This document shows, piece by piece, positions 52,221-61,766 of a stretch of 62,167 nucleotides of DNA. Position numbers and translations under genes: made by a program. The DNA lies in NCBI GenBank assembly GCA_018821305.1, contig JAHJMN010000173.1:1-62167 (forward strand), read 5' to 3'. The notes below the pieces were generated by a model. It did not search any database, was not told where the DNA came from, and worked only from the letters and a program-made list of their open reading frames with translations. Position 1 is the stretch's first letter. Each line of letters begins with the position of its first letter. Source of the DNA: Myxococcota bacterium (GTDB lineage: Bacteria; Myxococcota_A; Polyangia; HGW-17).

Positions 52221-55200
52221 ATGGGTCTTAAAGAACTTTTCGGTACATCGCACGAACGAAAAATGGCATCACTTCAACCGAGGGTTGATGCGATTAACAT
52301 GCTGGAGCCTTCATTCCGTAAGCTTACTGATAAGCAGCTCAAGAATAAAACCAAAGAATTCAGGGAAAGGCTAAAAAAGGGAGAAACCCTTGATCAACTG
52401 CTCCCGGAAGCATTTGCCACGGTTCGCGAAGCAGGCATCAGAGCTCTGGGAATGCGTCATTTTGACGTTCAGTTAATAGGCGGGATGGTTCTTCATGAAG
52501 GATCCATCGCCGAAATGAAAACCGGTGAAGGTAAAACCCTCGTTGCTTCTCTCCCCCTTTATCTCAATGCATTGACAGGAGACGGAGCACATCTTGTTAC
52601 GGTAAACGACTACCTTGCAAGCCGCGACGCCGACTGGATGGGTAAAATATATAATTTTCTTGGTCTTACGGTAGGTAAAATTATCCACGGTCAGTCTGAC
52701 CATGAAAAACAACAATCATATCGCTGCGATATTTGTTACGGAACAAACTCAGAATTTGGATTTGACTATCTCCGTGACAATATGAAAGATTCCATCGAAA
52801 GATACGTACAGCGCGTTCTTAATTATGCAATTGTTGACGAAGTTGACTCCATTCTCATCGATGAAAGCCGCACTCCACTTATTATCAGCGGCCCTGCGGA
52901 AGGACTTGCAAATCTTTACGTTCAAGTTAATGATGTCATTCCCTTCCTGAAGCGAGACATTGATTTTACAGTGGATGAAAAAGGCCACACGGCAATGCTC
53001 ACAGACCACGGCGTTGGCGTTGTAGAAGACAAACTGGAAATTGAAAATCTCTATGATCCTAAAAATATTGAGTGGCTTCACCATGTAAGTACAGCACTTA
53101 AGGCTCACAGCCTTTATAAGCGCGATGTAAACTATCTTGTTGAACGCGGCAAAGTAGTTATTATTGATGAATTTACCGGTCGTAAAATGGAAGGTCGTCG
53201 ATGGTCTGATGGTCTCCACCAGGCAATTGAAGCCAAAGAAAATGCTGAAATTGAAGAAGAGAATCAGACTCTTGCTACTATTACATATCAGAACTTTTTC
53301 CGTATGTATAAAAAACTCGGTGGTATGACTGGTACTGCGGAAACGGAAGCTGCAGAGTTCCAGAAAATCTATAAACTGAATGTTTTTGTAATTCCCACCA
53401 ACCGCCCCGTTATCCGTATTGACCATGATGATCTTATTTACAAAAATGAAGCTGCCAAATTCAGGGCTGTTGCTGCGGATATTAAAGACTGTCATGAAAG
53501 AGGGCAGCCGGTACTTGTGGGTACGGTCAGTGTAGAAAAAACCGAAGTTCTGAGTCGAATTTTAAATCGATACAATGTACCTCACGAAGTTCTGAACGCT
53601 AAAAACCACTGGCGGGAAGCAGACATCGTTGCTCAGGCCGGTCGAAAAGGTGCCGTAACCATATCCACCAATATGGCGGGTCGTGGAACCGATATTCATC
53701 TCGGAGGCAACCCGGAGTTTCTCGCCCGAAAGGAAGTCCCGGATGAGGAAGAGCTCGAAAAATACAATGAGGCACTTGAGAAGTATCGGGGGCAATGCAT
53801 CGCAGAGAAAAAAGAAGTGCTTGATGCAGGTGGCATGTACATCCTCGGAACCGAACGCCATGAGAGCCGTCGTATCGATAATCAGCTCCGTGGTCGTGCA
53901 GGGCGTCAGGGCGATCCCGGAAAGAGCCGTTTTTACATAAGCCTCGAAGATGACCTTATGCGTATCTTCGGAGGTGACAGACTTCAAAGAATGATGGAAT
54001 GGCTTAAGATGCCCGAAGATGAGCCGATTCAGCATCGCTTCGTTTCACGTTCCATTGAAGACAGTCAGCGAAGAGTTGAAGCTCAGAACTTCGATATCCG
54101 CAAAAACCTTCTCGAATATGACGATGTTATGAATAATCAGCGTCAGGCAATATACAAACTTCGAAGACAGGTTCTTGAAGGATACTATGCCCTGGAAGAT
54201 CTAAGCCCTGAAGAAGTAAAAGCTGGAAAAACTGCCCGCGTTCCTGATATCAGTGGTCCCTGGACTACGGAATCCCTTGGGGAACGAATCAGGCCCTGGT
54301 CCGAGAGAATCATTGATTTCTTTATTGATGACAAGAAGAAGGAAATTGCAACAAAACGTGGAATTGATTGGGAAAATAATCCTGACGATATCCCGGATAT
54401 CCCATTTGCAGAGTTGAAACTCGAACCCCTGCGGATCAAACATGAACTCTACAGGCATTTCGGAGCAGTTGTTCCCCTTGAAGACGAACTTTCCCCAAGT
54501 GGATCAAGAGAAAGTGCCATAGAGAAATGCGTAAGTGTAATTTCGGCATCACTTATCCAGCAAAGGGAACGCATTCTCGATCTAATCGATGAGCACCTTG
54601 GTAATTTAATAGGACAGCACTGTCCACCGGAAGTTCATATTGAAGACTGGAAAATTAACGAACTGTTAAAAGAACTCAAAAATGTCTTTAAACGGGCAGT
54701 TGAGATACCAGCCGGATTGGCTGCGGATCCAGGGATTTATGCCAAACACATTTTCGGTCTTGTGGAAAAGGATATCATTAAAAAAGAAGATTCCATGGGA
54801 ACCATTCAGTTCCTGTTTTTCGCACGACATTACTATCTTGATGAAATCGATGAACAATGGATTGAACATCTCCGCCGCATGGATCACCTTAGAGAAGGAA
54901 TTGGCCTTCGTGGATATGCACAGAAGGACCCCAAGCTTGAGTATAAAAAAGAGGGATTCAATCTCTTTGAAGAAATGATGGCTGATATTAAGCGGAAAGT
55001 AATTCGTCGAATATTTGAAATTCAAATTGAAGAAGAAACTGATGAGCTTCCAGAATATGAGCATAAACAACACTCCGGTTCCGCACGACTGAGTGGTGGT
55101 GGTCGTGATGGCGCTGATGCCACTGGGGAGAAACCAGGCAAGCTGGAATATCGAAAGCTTCTCAAACGTGTTCCGAGAAATGGGCCATGTCCCTGCGGTA

Positions 55201-55289
55201 GCGGTAAAAAGTATCGAGTATGCCACATGCATAAAGATGAAGCTGCGGTACGCAAGGGCGAAGCTCCTGAATGGCTTGACGAGACCTGA
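52221..55289 (+). CDS. secA: Preprotein translocase ATPase SecA
   Basis: 1022 residues, about 120 more than E. coli SecA. The motor drives secretory proteins through SecYEG. Walker A is in MKTGEGKT (G102-T106), Walker B in DEVDSILIDE; the preprotein cross-linking region and the second ATPase domain ('GTVSVEKTE', 'NMAGRGTDI', 'GRAGRQGDPG') are complete. A C-terminal zinc motif CPCGSGKKYRVCH (Cys990, 992, 1001, His1002) binds SecB and lipids in related proteins. The extra length is mainly between about residues 650 and 780, within the helical wing/scaffold part. The gene is alone and preceded by a composite repeat. AGGATAAC before the ATG is the ribosome site. Confidence 0.97.
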   Translation: MGLKELFGTSHERKMASLQPRVDAINMLEPSFRKLTDKQLKNKTKEFRERLKKGETLDQLLPEAFATVREAGIRALGMRHFDVQLIGGMVLHEGSIAEMKTGEGKTLVASLPLYLNALTGDGAHLVTVNDYLASRDADWMGKIYNFLGLTVGKIIHGQSDHEKQQSYRCDICYGTNSEFGFDYLRDNMKDSIERYVQRVLNYAIVDEVDSILIDESRTPLIISGPAEGLANLYVQVNDVIPFLKRDIDFTVDEKGHTAMLTDHGVGVVEDKLEIENLYDPKNIEWLHHVSTALKAHSLYKRDVNYLVERGKVVIIDEFTGRKMEGRRWSDGLHQAIEAKENAEIEEENQTLATITYQNFFRMYKKLGGMTGTAETEAAEFQKIYKLNVFVIPTNRPVIRIDHDDLIYKNEAAKFRAVAADIKDCHERGQPVLVGTVSVEKTEVLSRILNRYNVPHEVLNAKNHWREADIVAQAGRKGAVTISTNMAGRGTDIHLGGNPEFLARKEVPDEEELEKYNEALEKYRGQCIAEKKEVLDAGGMYILGTERHESRRIDNQLRGRAGRQGDPGKSRFYISLEDDLMRIFGGDRLQRMMEWLKMPEDEPIQHRFVSRSIEDSQRRVEAQNFDIRKNLLEYDDVMNNQRQAIYKLRRQVLEGYYALEDLSPEEVKAGKTARVPDISGPWTTESLGERIRPWSERIIDFFIDDKKKEIATKRGIDWENNPDDIPDIPFAELKLEPLRIKHELYRHFGAVVPLEDELSPSGSRESAIEKCVSVISASLIQQRERILDLIDEHLGNLIGQHCPPEVHIEDWKINELLKELKNVFKRAVEIPAGLAADPGIYAKHIFGLVEKDIIKKEDSMGTIQFLFFARHYYLDEIDEQWIEHLRRMDHLREGIGLRGYAQKDPKLEYKKEGFNLFEEMMADIKRKVIRRIFEIQIEEETDELPEYEHKQHSGSARLSGGGRDGADATGEKPGKLEYRKLLKRVPRNGPCPCGSGKKYRVCHMHKDEAAVRKGEAPEWLDET

Positions 55290-55405
55290 TTTTAAAGTCT
55301 CTTAAGCGTTGATCCCCTTTCTCTTCCATCCTTTCATTCAAAATACCCTAAAAAATATCCCAAAGATTGACGAAAACTATATGAGTGTTTATCTTTGTCC
55401 TTGCA

Positions 55406-55458
55406 ATGTCCTGTAATGCACTTTTTTCAACTTTTCGTCTATTTCTTGCTCAGGACTA
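55406..55458 (+). repeat. Intergenic palindromic element (copy 6)
   Basis: The ends are ATGTCCTG at 55406-55413 and CAGGACTAT at 55451-55459, so the terminal symmetry is slightly broken. The core TAATGCACTTTTTTCAACTTTTCGTC matches the family in the same orientation as 45851. It lies in the spacer between secA and the small lipoprotein gene. Confidence 0.7.
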
Positions 55459-55553
55459 TGATGAGGGCATCTGCTAAGCAGCTGTCTGTCGCCTCCTCAC
55501 TTCACTTTGTGAGAGAGATTTTTTGAAACTATCGTCGTTTGGAGGAATACCTT

Positions 55554-55934
55554 ATGAAAAACTTTCTGATCCTGGCTATTACTATCCTGGCAATTTCATG
55601 CTCAGGTTCCGGGGGCAAAACCACCACAATGCCTGTTCAGAAATCGCCTCCGGAAGCTATTTTGAACACTTTAAAACCAACTTTAAACATGGAATCCCCC
55701 AGTGGAATGGTTAGAGAAGGCAAAGAAACAGCTACAGATATTAAAAGTGCCTTGTCTCTGGCCCTTAATCTATATCCTCAGTATAAAGAAAAAATTGAAT
55801 GCTGGACAACGGTCGATAATTTTTTTCTTTTTTCCCTTAAAACCAATGATGAAAAGCTTCCACCCTGCAGTTATGTCCAAATACTTTTCGTAAAAAAGGG
55901 AAGTTCAAAGGTTTTCTATTATTGGCCACTCTAG
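55554..55934 (+). CDS. Small lipoprotein of unknown function
   Basis: 126 residues from the ATG at 55554, chosen for GGAGG eight bases upstream and because it begins the signal peptide MKNFLILAITILAISC. After the lipobox Cys the mature part contains 'SALSLALNLYPQYKEKIECWTTVDNFFLFSLKT' and ends 'SKVFYYWPL', with two further cysteines. I recognise no family. The Nudix gene begins 24 bp downstream on the same strand, so co-expression is likely, but a functional relation is not evident. Confidence 0.68.
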   Translation: MKNFLILAITILAISCSGSGGKTTTMPVQKSPPEAILNTLKPTLNMESPSGMVREGKETATDIKSALSLALNLYPQYKEKIECWTTVDNFFLFSLKTNDEKLPPCSYVQILFVKKGSSKVFYYWPL

Positions 55935-55958
55935 ACACTGAGAATCCTGATCGAAACA

Positions 55959-56411
55959 ATGTTTAAATTTATATCATCCAGACTTATTCCTGCAACTGCC
56001 CAGACTTTTGGAAAACTTATAATTCCTTCGTATCGCGTTGGTACTGCGGTTATGGTAATCAATCCTGACAACCGGGTTTACCTTCAGAAACACCGCTTCT
56101 GGAAAAACCAGATGTGGGGGTTTCCAGGAGGTTATGTTGAAAAAGGCGAAGATGTTTTTGATGCCGCTCGAAGAGAAGTCTTTGAAGAAACGGGTTTGAT
56201 TCCAGTTGATTATAAACTGCTCGAAGTGAATCAGTATTCTGAGGGAGCCATCACAATTGTTTTTTCCGCCTTTACATCTTCCTCGGATTTTAAAATCCAG
56301 AAATTTGAAGTAATAGAAGGGGATTTCTTCGATCCCTGGTCACTACCCGATCCTGTTTTAAAAGTTCATCGTGAGCTTATCCTGAAACACCACCCGGTAT
56401 TTTCTGAATAA
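55959..56411 (+). CDS. Nudix hydrolase
   Basis: 150 residues. The Nudix box GX5EX7REUXEEXGU is complete: GGYVEKGEDVFDAARREVFEETGL, split here as GGYVEKGEDVF and DAARREVFEETGL, at about residues 51-74. Such enzymes cleave nucleoside diphosphates linked to another moiety, using Mg. The strand 'VGTAVMVINPDNRVYLQKHRFWKNQMWGFPGG' before it fits the fold. The specificity cannot be predicted. The start ATG has no strong ribosome site. The rhomboid gene converges on it with a 4-bp gap. Confidence 0.92.
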   Translation: MFKFISSRLIPATAQTFGKLIIPSYRVGTAVMVINPDNRVYLQKHRFWKNQMWGFPGGYVEKGEDVFDAARREVFEETGLIPVDYKLLEVNQYSEGAITIVFSAFTSSSDFKIQKFEVIEGDFFDPWSLPDPVLKVHRELILKHHPVFSE

Positions 56412-56415
56412 TTCT

Positions 56416-57111
56416 TTAGGGTTTTCGTTTTTTATCAATTCCCGCTGTTAATTGAGCGCAATATTCAATGTTCCTGCGAAGGATTTCTTTTCTTTTAATA
56501 AAACCATAAATCAGTCCTGCAACCAAGCCCGCGAGCATCCCGATGTAATGAGTTCTATAACTTGTTGAAGGAGAAAAACCCATGGGCCATAAAAGCATTA
56601 ACGCGACACCCACTGTTTTAAGGTTCTTCCGGAAAGGACTCTGGTGAGCTGTTGCAAATCTGAACATAACAATCCAGAAGGGAATGAGAATGAACACAAG
56701 CCCGGAAGATCCAACAAGTTGCACACCTGGAGGATAAGTAAGAAGAGAAATACCGTGCACTGAAACGGCGACAGGGACCAGCAATGCCCAGAAAACGCGA
56801 TGGCCGAACCATCCCGTTATTAGAGCAGAGAATATTCCGATATACATCATGTTTGAGACATAGTGCGAGAGAGAGCTGTGGGCAAAAACACCCCATACAA
56901 GGTTCACAAGCTTGCCCTGATAAAAAACAGTGTTCCCGTCACAACGCATTGCATTAGCAACGGGGGGAACATATAGAAACAACAAAGTAACAACCCAGGC
57001 AATTGAGGCATAGGCAACAAAAGATAAAAGCAGGCTATATTCTGGATTATTACTTAGAAAACTGTTTCTATCCCAGATTTCTGAATCAATTACAGGTTTG
57101 TGGTCGTTCAT
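56416..57111 (-). CDS. Rhomboid-family intramembrane serine protease
   Basis: 231 residues, with six membrane segments predicted. The catalytic Ser136 is in VGSSGLVF and His188 in 'SYRTHYIGMLAGLVAGLIYG', both in the family's usual positions, together with the 'FAHSSLSHYVSNM' block carrying the HxxxxHxxxN-like motif. Rhomboids cut transmembrane segments within the bilayer. The N-terminal cytoplasmic segment (MNDHKPVIDSEIWDRN) is short. Active-site replacement of GxSG by GSSG is conservative. It stands alone on the minus strand; the 299-bp spacer to 57411 has no other gene or recognised element. Confidence 0.87.
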   Translation of the reverse strand: MNDHKPVIDSEIWDRNSFLSNNPEYSLLLSFVAYASIAWVVTLLFLYVPPVANAMRCDGNTVFYQGKLVNLVWGVFAHSSLSHYVSNMMYIGIFSALITGWFGHRVFWALLVPVAVSVHGISLLTYPPGVQLVGSSGLVFILIPFWIVMFRFATAHQSPFRKNLKTVGVALMLLWPMGFSPSTSYRTHYIGMLAGLVAGLIYGFIKRKEILRRNIEYCAQLTAGIDKKRKP

Positions 57112-57410
57112 TAATCACCATGGCAATCAGTCTCCATCCCTGGTCAGGTTCCGAAAATCTATTGAAGACATTACCTTTCTGCCACGAACAAAGTAAGAAC
57201 ATTTCAAGAAAAGGCAAGTTTGCAAAACAGAATAAATATTGGACTTTCAGATCCGTTAACATTATGATTCAATTAAATTAATTTCTTTGTGCATAAATCG
57301 GAAAGAAGTTGACCCAAAAATATTCTTACAATAAACAACAGTTTATTTTGAAAACATTTGACTTTCATTGTATCTTTTCGCAGATAACAGCATAAGGTTG
57401 TACTTTTTGC

Positions 57411-58538
57411 ATGCTTGATTTAAAAAAACTCATACCAGGCTACAGTTTCTGGACCGGCAACGGAACACCGGTTACTATTACTCAACTCAGTGATCAACTT
57501 TCTACTCTCGGGTATTCTTTCACTGTAAGTAAGAACTATATAAAAAATCCAAGTTATGACTGCATTATGAGTGCTGATGGTATGCCATTAGTTTTATTAG
57601 GCTTTCACCGTTCAGACAACATGCCGGGAATGGTTAAAAATGGTTTCGGTGACGTAAAAAAAGATATCGTCAGTCAGTTCCACTATGACCTGCTTTTTAC
57701 TCCTCAGGCGAGTCTTTTGCCATCCATTGCCTCGTTAAATGTCCTTGCCAGTCTGTTCCGCTTAATTGATGGAATAGCTCTGGACCTCAAAGCCCAGCGT
57801 ATTCTTACTGAAAATAATATTAAAGCCATGCTGGGAAAACAGAAATTCGGGGCGGAAGACTTTGTCAGTATTCACTACATTGATTCTGCTGATGGTCGGG
57901 GCTGGGTCCACACCCATGGAATGGAAAAATTTGGGTTAAACAATCTTGAGACTTACTCCCTCAAAAAAGAGAATGTTCTTGATTGTATACAATTATTCAA
58001 TGATCTTACTTCGCAATTTATGTCGGGAAATCCTGCAATCCCGAATACACCCATTAATTTAAAAAACGGTGTAATAACAATAATGTATTCATACGATGTG
58101 AGGCCGTACCTCACCCGTGAAAACGAAATCCTGATCAAAGAACACATGGAAGATTTTTTCAGTGTAATTGATTTTGATACTGTTGGTGATATCTCTTCGG
58201 CTATTGATGGGTATTTTCTTGAAAAACGACTTGGCAGCAATGTTATCCGAACTGTCCCTGGCCCTGACACCATCCCCCTTGAGACACTATTAAAGCTGCC
58301 AGCCATGGGTTTCACTGTTTACAGTCGAGGTACTACAAATGGGGAAGATGATCACGTCTTTACCGAGCTGGTAATTGGAAAAGATGGTATGGTCCACTGG
58401 GAAGTCCTCATTGACAGCATCTTCAGTCCCGCCCTTGAAAAGGGAAATCAAATAGCCACCGACTCCTTTGAAATTGATTTTATTATCGTTTATAAGGATG
58501 GCAAAATGATAAATCCCACTGATATTCAGGTTAAATGA
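57411..58538 (+). CDS. Cytoplasmic protein of unknown function, partner of the kinase-like membrane protein
   Basis: 375 residues with no signal peptide or membrane segment. I cannot assign a family. A stretch 'DGRGWVHTHGMEKFGLNNLE' at about 163-182 resembles a motif I recall from several DUFs of bacterial cytoplasmic proteins (W.HTHG...FG...LE), possibly a nucleotide- or metal-binding site; this is a memory-based impression. AAGGTTG precedes the ATG. The last four bases overlap the ATG of the membrane-kinase gene (ATGA), so the two are translationally coupled and likely work together. An uncertain promoter, TTGACT near 57358, lies upstream. Confidence 0.7.
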   Translation: MLDLKKLIPGYSFWTGNGTPVTITQLSDQLSTLGYSFTVSKNYIKNPSYDCIMSADGMPLVLLGFHRSDNMPGMVKNGFGDVKKDIVSQFHYDLLFTPQASLLPSIASLNVLASLFRLIDGIALDLKAQRILTENNIKAMLGKQKFGAEDFVSIHYIDSADGRGWVHTHGMEKFGLNNLETYSLKKENVLDCIQLFNDLTSQFMSGNPAIPNTPINLKNGVITIMYSYDVRPYLTRENEILIKEHMEDFFSVIDFDTVGDISSAIDGYFLEKRLGSNVIRTVPGPDTIPLETLLKLPAMGFTVYSRGTTNGEDDHVFTELVIGKDGMVHWEVLIDSIFSPALEKGNQIATDSFEIDFIIVYKDGKMINPTDIQVK

Positions 58539-60745
58539 AAAGTGAATTTATTACTGACGAACGGGACCCTTTTGCCCTTTTCGCCGGTTTTTTATTCCTC
58601 TCGACACTGGCAATTTACTTCCTTATAAATACTAACGATTGGGTCTATCCCATTGAATCAATACATAAAACAAATTGGCTTTTCGCATCGGGATCTGTTA
58701 AGAATGCTCTGTTATCAGCGTTTCCAATCTGGAATCTGGCCCATTTTGCGGATTCTTTAATAAAATTTCCAGTTATCCTGATCATTAATTTTATTTTCGC
58801 CATTACCCTCATTGGCATTATAAATTCAGAACTGAAATCTTTTAAAATCAGTTATATTTTTCTTTTCTGTGCTGGAATCTTTTTCATCAGACTTCCGCAT
58901 TTAGTAATTTCCGGCTCACCGGTAATTTTATCTGTACTTCTTCTCACTTCTCTGAATAAGGCATGGGAACAAAGTTCACTGGTTTTCCTGCCCCTGGCTT
59001 TTTTCTCCGTCTTATGGTCTCCGTTGTTTCTTCTTATCCTGCCATTTGCCATATTTGACGATAATCACAGCCATTTTCACAGGTTCCTTCTCTTTACTGT
59101 CATGGTATTTCCAATTTTCATTCTGAGCCAGTATTTGATTCTTACTTTATCGAGTCCTTTTCCAGCCATTTTACGAAGTTTTCTACGTCCTGAGCCTTCT
59201 TCAGGAATTTATTCCTTACTTTTAATATTCCTTGGCATTGCTCTACTTTTATTCAGAGAAACCTCTTCTCGCAAAGCTCAATTTCTGGGTATATTTGCCC
59301 TTTGCGGTGCAGTCATCCACCCATTTTCCACCTCAATTCTGGCGATTGCAACAATCAGTTCATTACCGTTTCTGCTTAAGATGTTTATTGAAACCCGAGG
59401 GAATCTCGTTCTTTACTCATCGTTATTAATGATAGTTTTTACCTTTGTGTCTGGAGTGAACATCCTTTCATTAAAAAAATCCAGCCAATACCTTTCCGGA
59501 TGCCGGAAAGCTGCGTTGGTTTTGCAAAAACAAACAACCACGCCCTGTTTTAAAAACTCTGAGGTCCTGAAATGGTTTTACAACAAAAAAACAAACATTA
59601 ATGCTCCTTGCGCTTTTCTTATTGCAGGCACCCCTGCAAAACCTGAGAGTAACTGGATTAGAACAGCGGATTTTGTAATTGAAGGAAAGGTTTTCCGGAT
59701 TTATTCACGGGATCCTGAGAAAGCGCACTCACTTGCAGGGGCACTGCAGGGATTTTTCGACATAAAAGGCATTAAAATAAAAATTGAATACTCCCCTGCC
59801 CTTCCGGATGAATTATCTGCTCCGCGAAAGGATATTCTGACTCCTGACATCCCCGTTTACGAACAGAACATGGTGTGCAAAGAGATCAATTCCGGGTACT
59901 TTTCAGGTCTTAATATGGGAGCGGTCTTAGATATACTTAGTTATGAACGATTAAGCAGGATCTGGCTTGCCCAAACCGGCGGGCGAACCGTTAAATTCAG
60001 GTTCAATGTAAATGCACCCAAAAACACAGGAGTGGATTTTTTGGGTGTTTTCAAGCCAGCCCATCGAAAAATGGATTTTGCAAACTGGAAAGGTGAGATT
60101 GCTGCATTTCGACTTGCAAAACTTCTGGGAATTAACAACATACCACCCGCCACAGTTCGTCAGGTTTCCACAAGCACACTTAGAAATATTGTATCAAATC
60201 ATCAAGATCAGAAACTTCAGGAAATATTTAAAAAACATGTATTAACGGAAGAATCCTGGATAAATGGTGCTGCAATTGTCTGGATAAGTGATGCTACAAA
60301 CTGGGAGCCTGATGAAAATATAATGAGTCTTTTATCTTCGCCATCTGCTTCCGAAAGTACTGATCTGAAACTACTCAGACAACTTAGTGATATGATATTA
60401 ATAGATTTTTTGACAAACAATTATGACCGGTTTTCCGGAGGCAATCTCCTCAGAGATGGTGGAGATAATTTATATTTTATTGATAATGGAGCAGCCTTCA
60501 CTCCGGAGCAGGAATGGAAAAGAAACTGGAGATTCTATCTTCTTAAAAAGATTACAGTTCTGAACACAAAAACCTGGTCCAATTTAATAAAACTCAAGAA
60601 ATCTGACATTAATAATTGTCTGGGGGCTCTTTTAAATCGTCGTCAGTTTGAAGGATTGATTATGCGGATCAATGAACTGGCTGCTTATGGTTCTTCTCTC
60701 AAACTTCGCTGGGGAGACAGAATGTTTTTTCCCGAAAAAGATTAA
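58535..60745 (+). CDS. Polytopic membrane protein with C-terminal Fam20C-like kinase domain
   Basis: 736 residues. About ten membrane segments occupy residues 12-315. A Cys-containing soluble region (about 320-495) follows. Residues about 495-735 carry a kinase-like set: Lys507 in GVFKPA, Glu521 in 'WKGEIAAFRLAKLLG', Asp631 and Asn637 in 'LTNNYDRFSGGN', and Asp650 in YFIDNGAAF. The order and spacing fit the Fam20C/HipA-like atypical kinases ('N.DR', 'DNG'), in which Asp acts in catalysis and the later Asp binds metal. Fam20C phosphorylates secreted proteins in animals. Which side of the membrane the domain lies on is not resolved. It could also be a degenerate or lipid kinase. Translationally coupled to the 57411 gene. 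Confidence 0.75.
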   Translation: MKSEFITDERDPFALFAGFLFLSTLAIYFLINTNDWVYPIESIHKTNWLFASGSVKNALLSAFPIWNLAHFADSLIKFPVILIINFIFAITLIGIINSELKSFKISYIFLFCAGIFFIRLPHLVISGSPVILSVLLLTSLNKAWEQSSLVFLPLAFFSVLWSPLFLLILPFAIFDDNHSHFHRFLLFTVMVFPIFILSQYLILTLSSPFPAILRSFLRPEPSSGIYSLLLIFLGIALLLFRETSSRKAQFLGIFALCGAVIHPFSTSILAIATISSLPFLLKMFIETRGNLVLYSSLLMIVFTFVSGVNILSLKKSSQYLSGCRKAALVLQKQTTTPCFKNSEVLKWFYNKKTNINAPCAFLIAGTPAKPESNWIRTADFVIEGKVFRIYSRDPEKAHSLAGALQGFFDIKGIKIKIEYSPALPDELSAPRKDILTPDIPVYEQNMVCKEINSGYFSGLNMGAVLDILSYERLSRIWLAQTGGRTVKFRFNVNAPKNTGVDFLGVFKPAHRKMDFANWKGEIAAFRLAKLLGINNIPPATVRQVSTSTLRNIVSNHQDQKLQEIFKKHVLTEESWINGAAIVWISDATNWEPDENIMSLLSSPSASESTDLKLLRQLSDMILIDFLTNNYDRFSGGNLLRDGGDNLYFIDNGAAFTPEQEWKRNWRFYLLKKITVLNTKTWSNLIKLKKSDINNCLGALLNRRQFEGLIMRINELAAYGSSLKLRWGDRMFFPEKD

Positions 60746-60882
60746 GACGGATAAAACTCAGTAAAGAAATTCAAATCTCTGCCGAAAATAGGAAACATAT
60801 GGATTATTTTATCTCCGGTTTCACTGCCGATGATAACTCATAATCTCATGGGTCATAGTTCTGAGAATACGATTCCAGTTTC

Positions 60883-60900
60883 CAGGACACGAACGACCTA
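60883..60900 (+). repeat. 3'-end fragment of the 83-bp repeat unit
   Basis: CAGGACACGAACGACCTA differs from 33199-33216 at one of 18 positions. Only this tail is present. It ends 11 bp before the PilZ gene ATG, with CAGGAGTCAAT following as the ribosome site, the same layout as at secA. Confidence 0.7.
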
Positions 60901-60911
60901 CAGGAGTCAAT

Positions 60912-61766
60912 ATGCTTTTTCGAGAAAGACGATTTGAACGATTTGAATATGAGGCCCCCGTTCTGTATCAAACGAGCAGTATGAGGGCCTGGAATTATGG
61001 CATAATCCTGGATGTAAGCCTTGGTGGGCTGCTCATCAAATCCCCGAATCTTCCCAAGGCAATGGAGCCTATGGAAATCAGGCTAGCCAATATGGTTGAT
61101 GGCAACCTGATACGACTGGAGGGAAAAATTGTCCGTTTTGTTGATCCACCCCGGGGTCCTGCCATGGGCATTGAGTTTATTATTCCTGAAAGCAGTTCAG
61201 AACTTAAGAAACTCATCGAAAATATCAAAAGCACAATGAAACCCATCGTTGACGGAAAAACCGTTACGGCAGAGCAAAAGGACGACGCCGTTAAAGTTGC
61301 CCGGGAGCTTCTGGAAAATGCAACTTTCATGGATTACTATGGAACATTAACTTTAAGCTTCAATGCCCTTGATGAGGAGGTCCGAAAACGCTGTGATGAC
61401 CTCATCAGACAGCTTTCAATTCAATTTCAGGGGATACCTGAGCATGAATCAAGACTACTCCACGATGGCATCGATCTTGTAAAAAGACTTTCCGGTGTCC
61501 TTGGCAACCCTGAACGCCGCATAGGTTATGATTTGTCTCAGGGTCGAGTTTATCCGGCTGTTATTGAGCTCTATGCAAAAAGGTACAACATAAATCTCCA
61601 GAGTTTCATCCCGTATTACAATCAAAAATTCCCGGATAAAGTCAAAAAACACGAAAAACTAATGGAAAAAGCCCATAAGGAACTGAACTCTGGAAACGTC
61701 GAAGAAGGAATCCGCCTCATGAACGAAGCTAAATCCCTCGCCCCCTTCCACTTCATATACAACTAG
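60912..61766 (+). CDS. PilZ-domain protein
   Basis: 284 residues. The PilZ domain (about 1-110) has an N-terminal RRFERF arginine motif and 'DVSLGGLLIKSP' (D.S..G), the residues that bind cyclic di-GMP, so it probably responds to that messenger in motility or surface control. The C-terminal part (about 120-284) is helical and ends 'AHKELNSGNVEEGIRLMNEAKSLAPFHF', a TPR-like hairpin. No membrane segment is visible. The gene starts 11 bp after the tail of a dispersed repeat and ends in a TAG that is also the first codon of another repeat. It appears to be monocistronic. Confidence 0.9.
   Translation: MLFRERRFERFEYEAPVLYQTSSMRAWNYGIILDVSLGGLLIKSPNLPKAMEPMEIRLANMVDGNLIRLEGKIVRFVDPPRGPAMGIEFIIPESSSELKKLIENIKSTMKPIVDGKTVTAEQKDDAVKVARELLENATFMDYYGTLTLSFNALDEEVRKRCDDLIRQLSIQFQGIPEHESRLLHDGIDLVKRLSGVLGNPERRIGYDLSQGRVYPAVIELYAKRYNINLQSFIPYYNQKFPDKVKKHEKLMEKAHKELNSGNVEEGIRLMNEAKSLAPFHFIYN

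Noticed and set aside
52749-53495. A 248-residue minus-strand frame inside secA
   Set aside because: It lies fully within a well-supported secA gene in the opposite strand and has no ribosome site or recognisable motif.
58535-60745. Glycosyltransferase or O-antigen-ligase annotation from the polytopic N-terminal region
   Set aside because: No acidic catalytic motif of those families was seen in the loops, and the C-terminal kinase-like motifs are a better guide.
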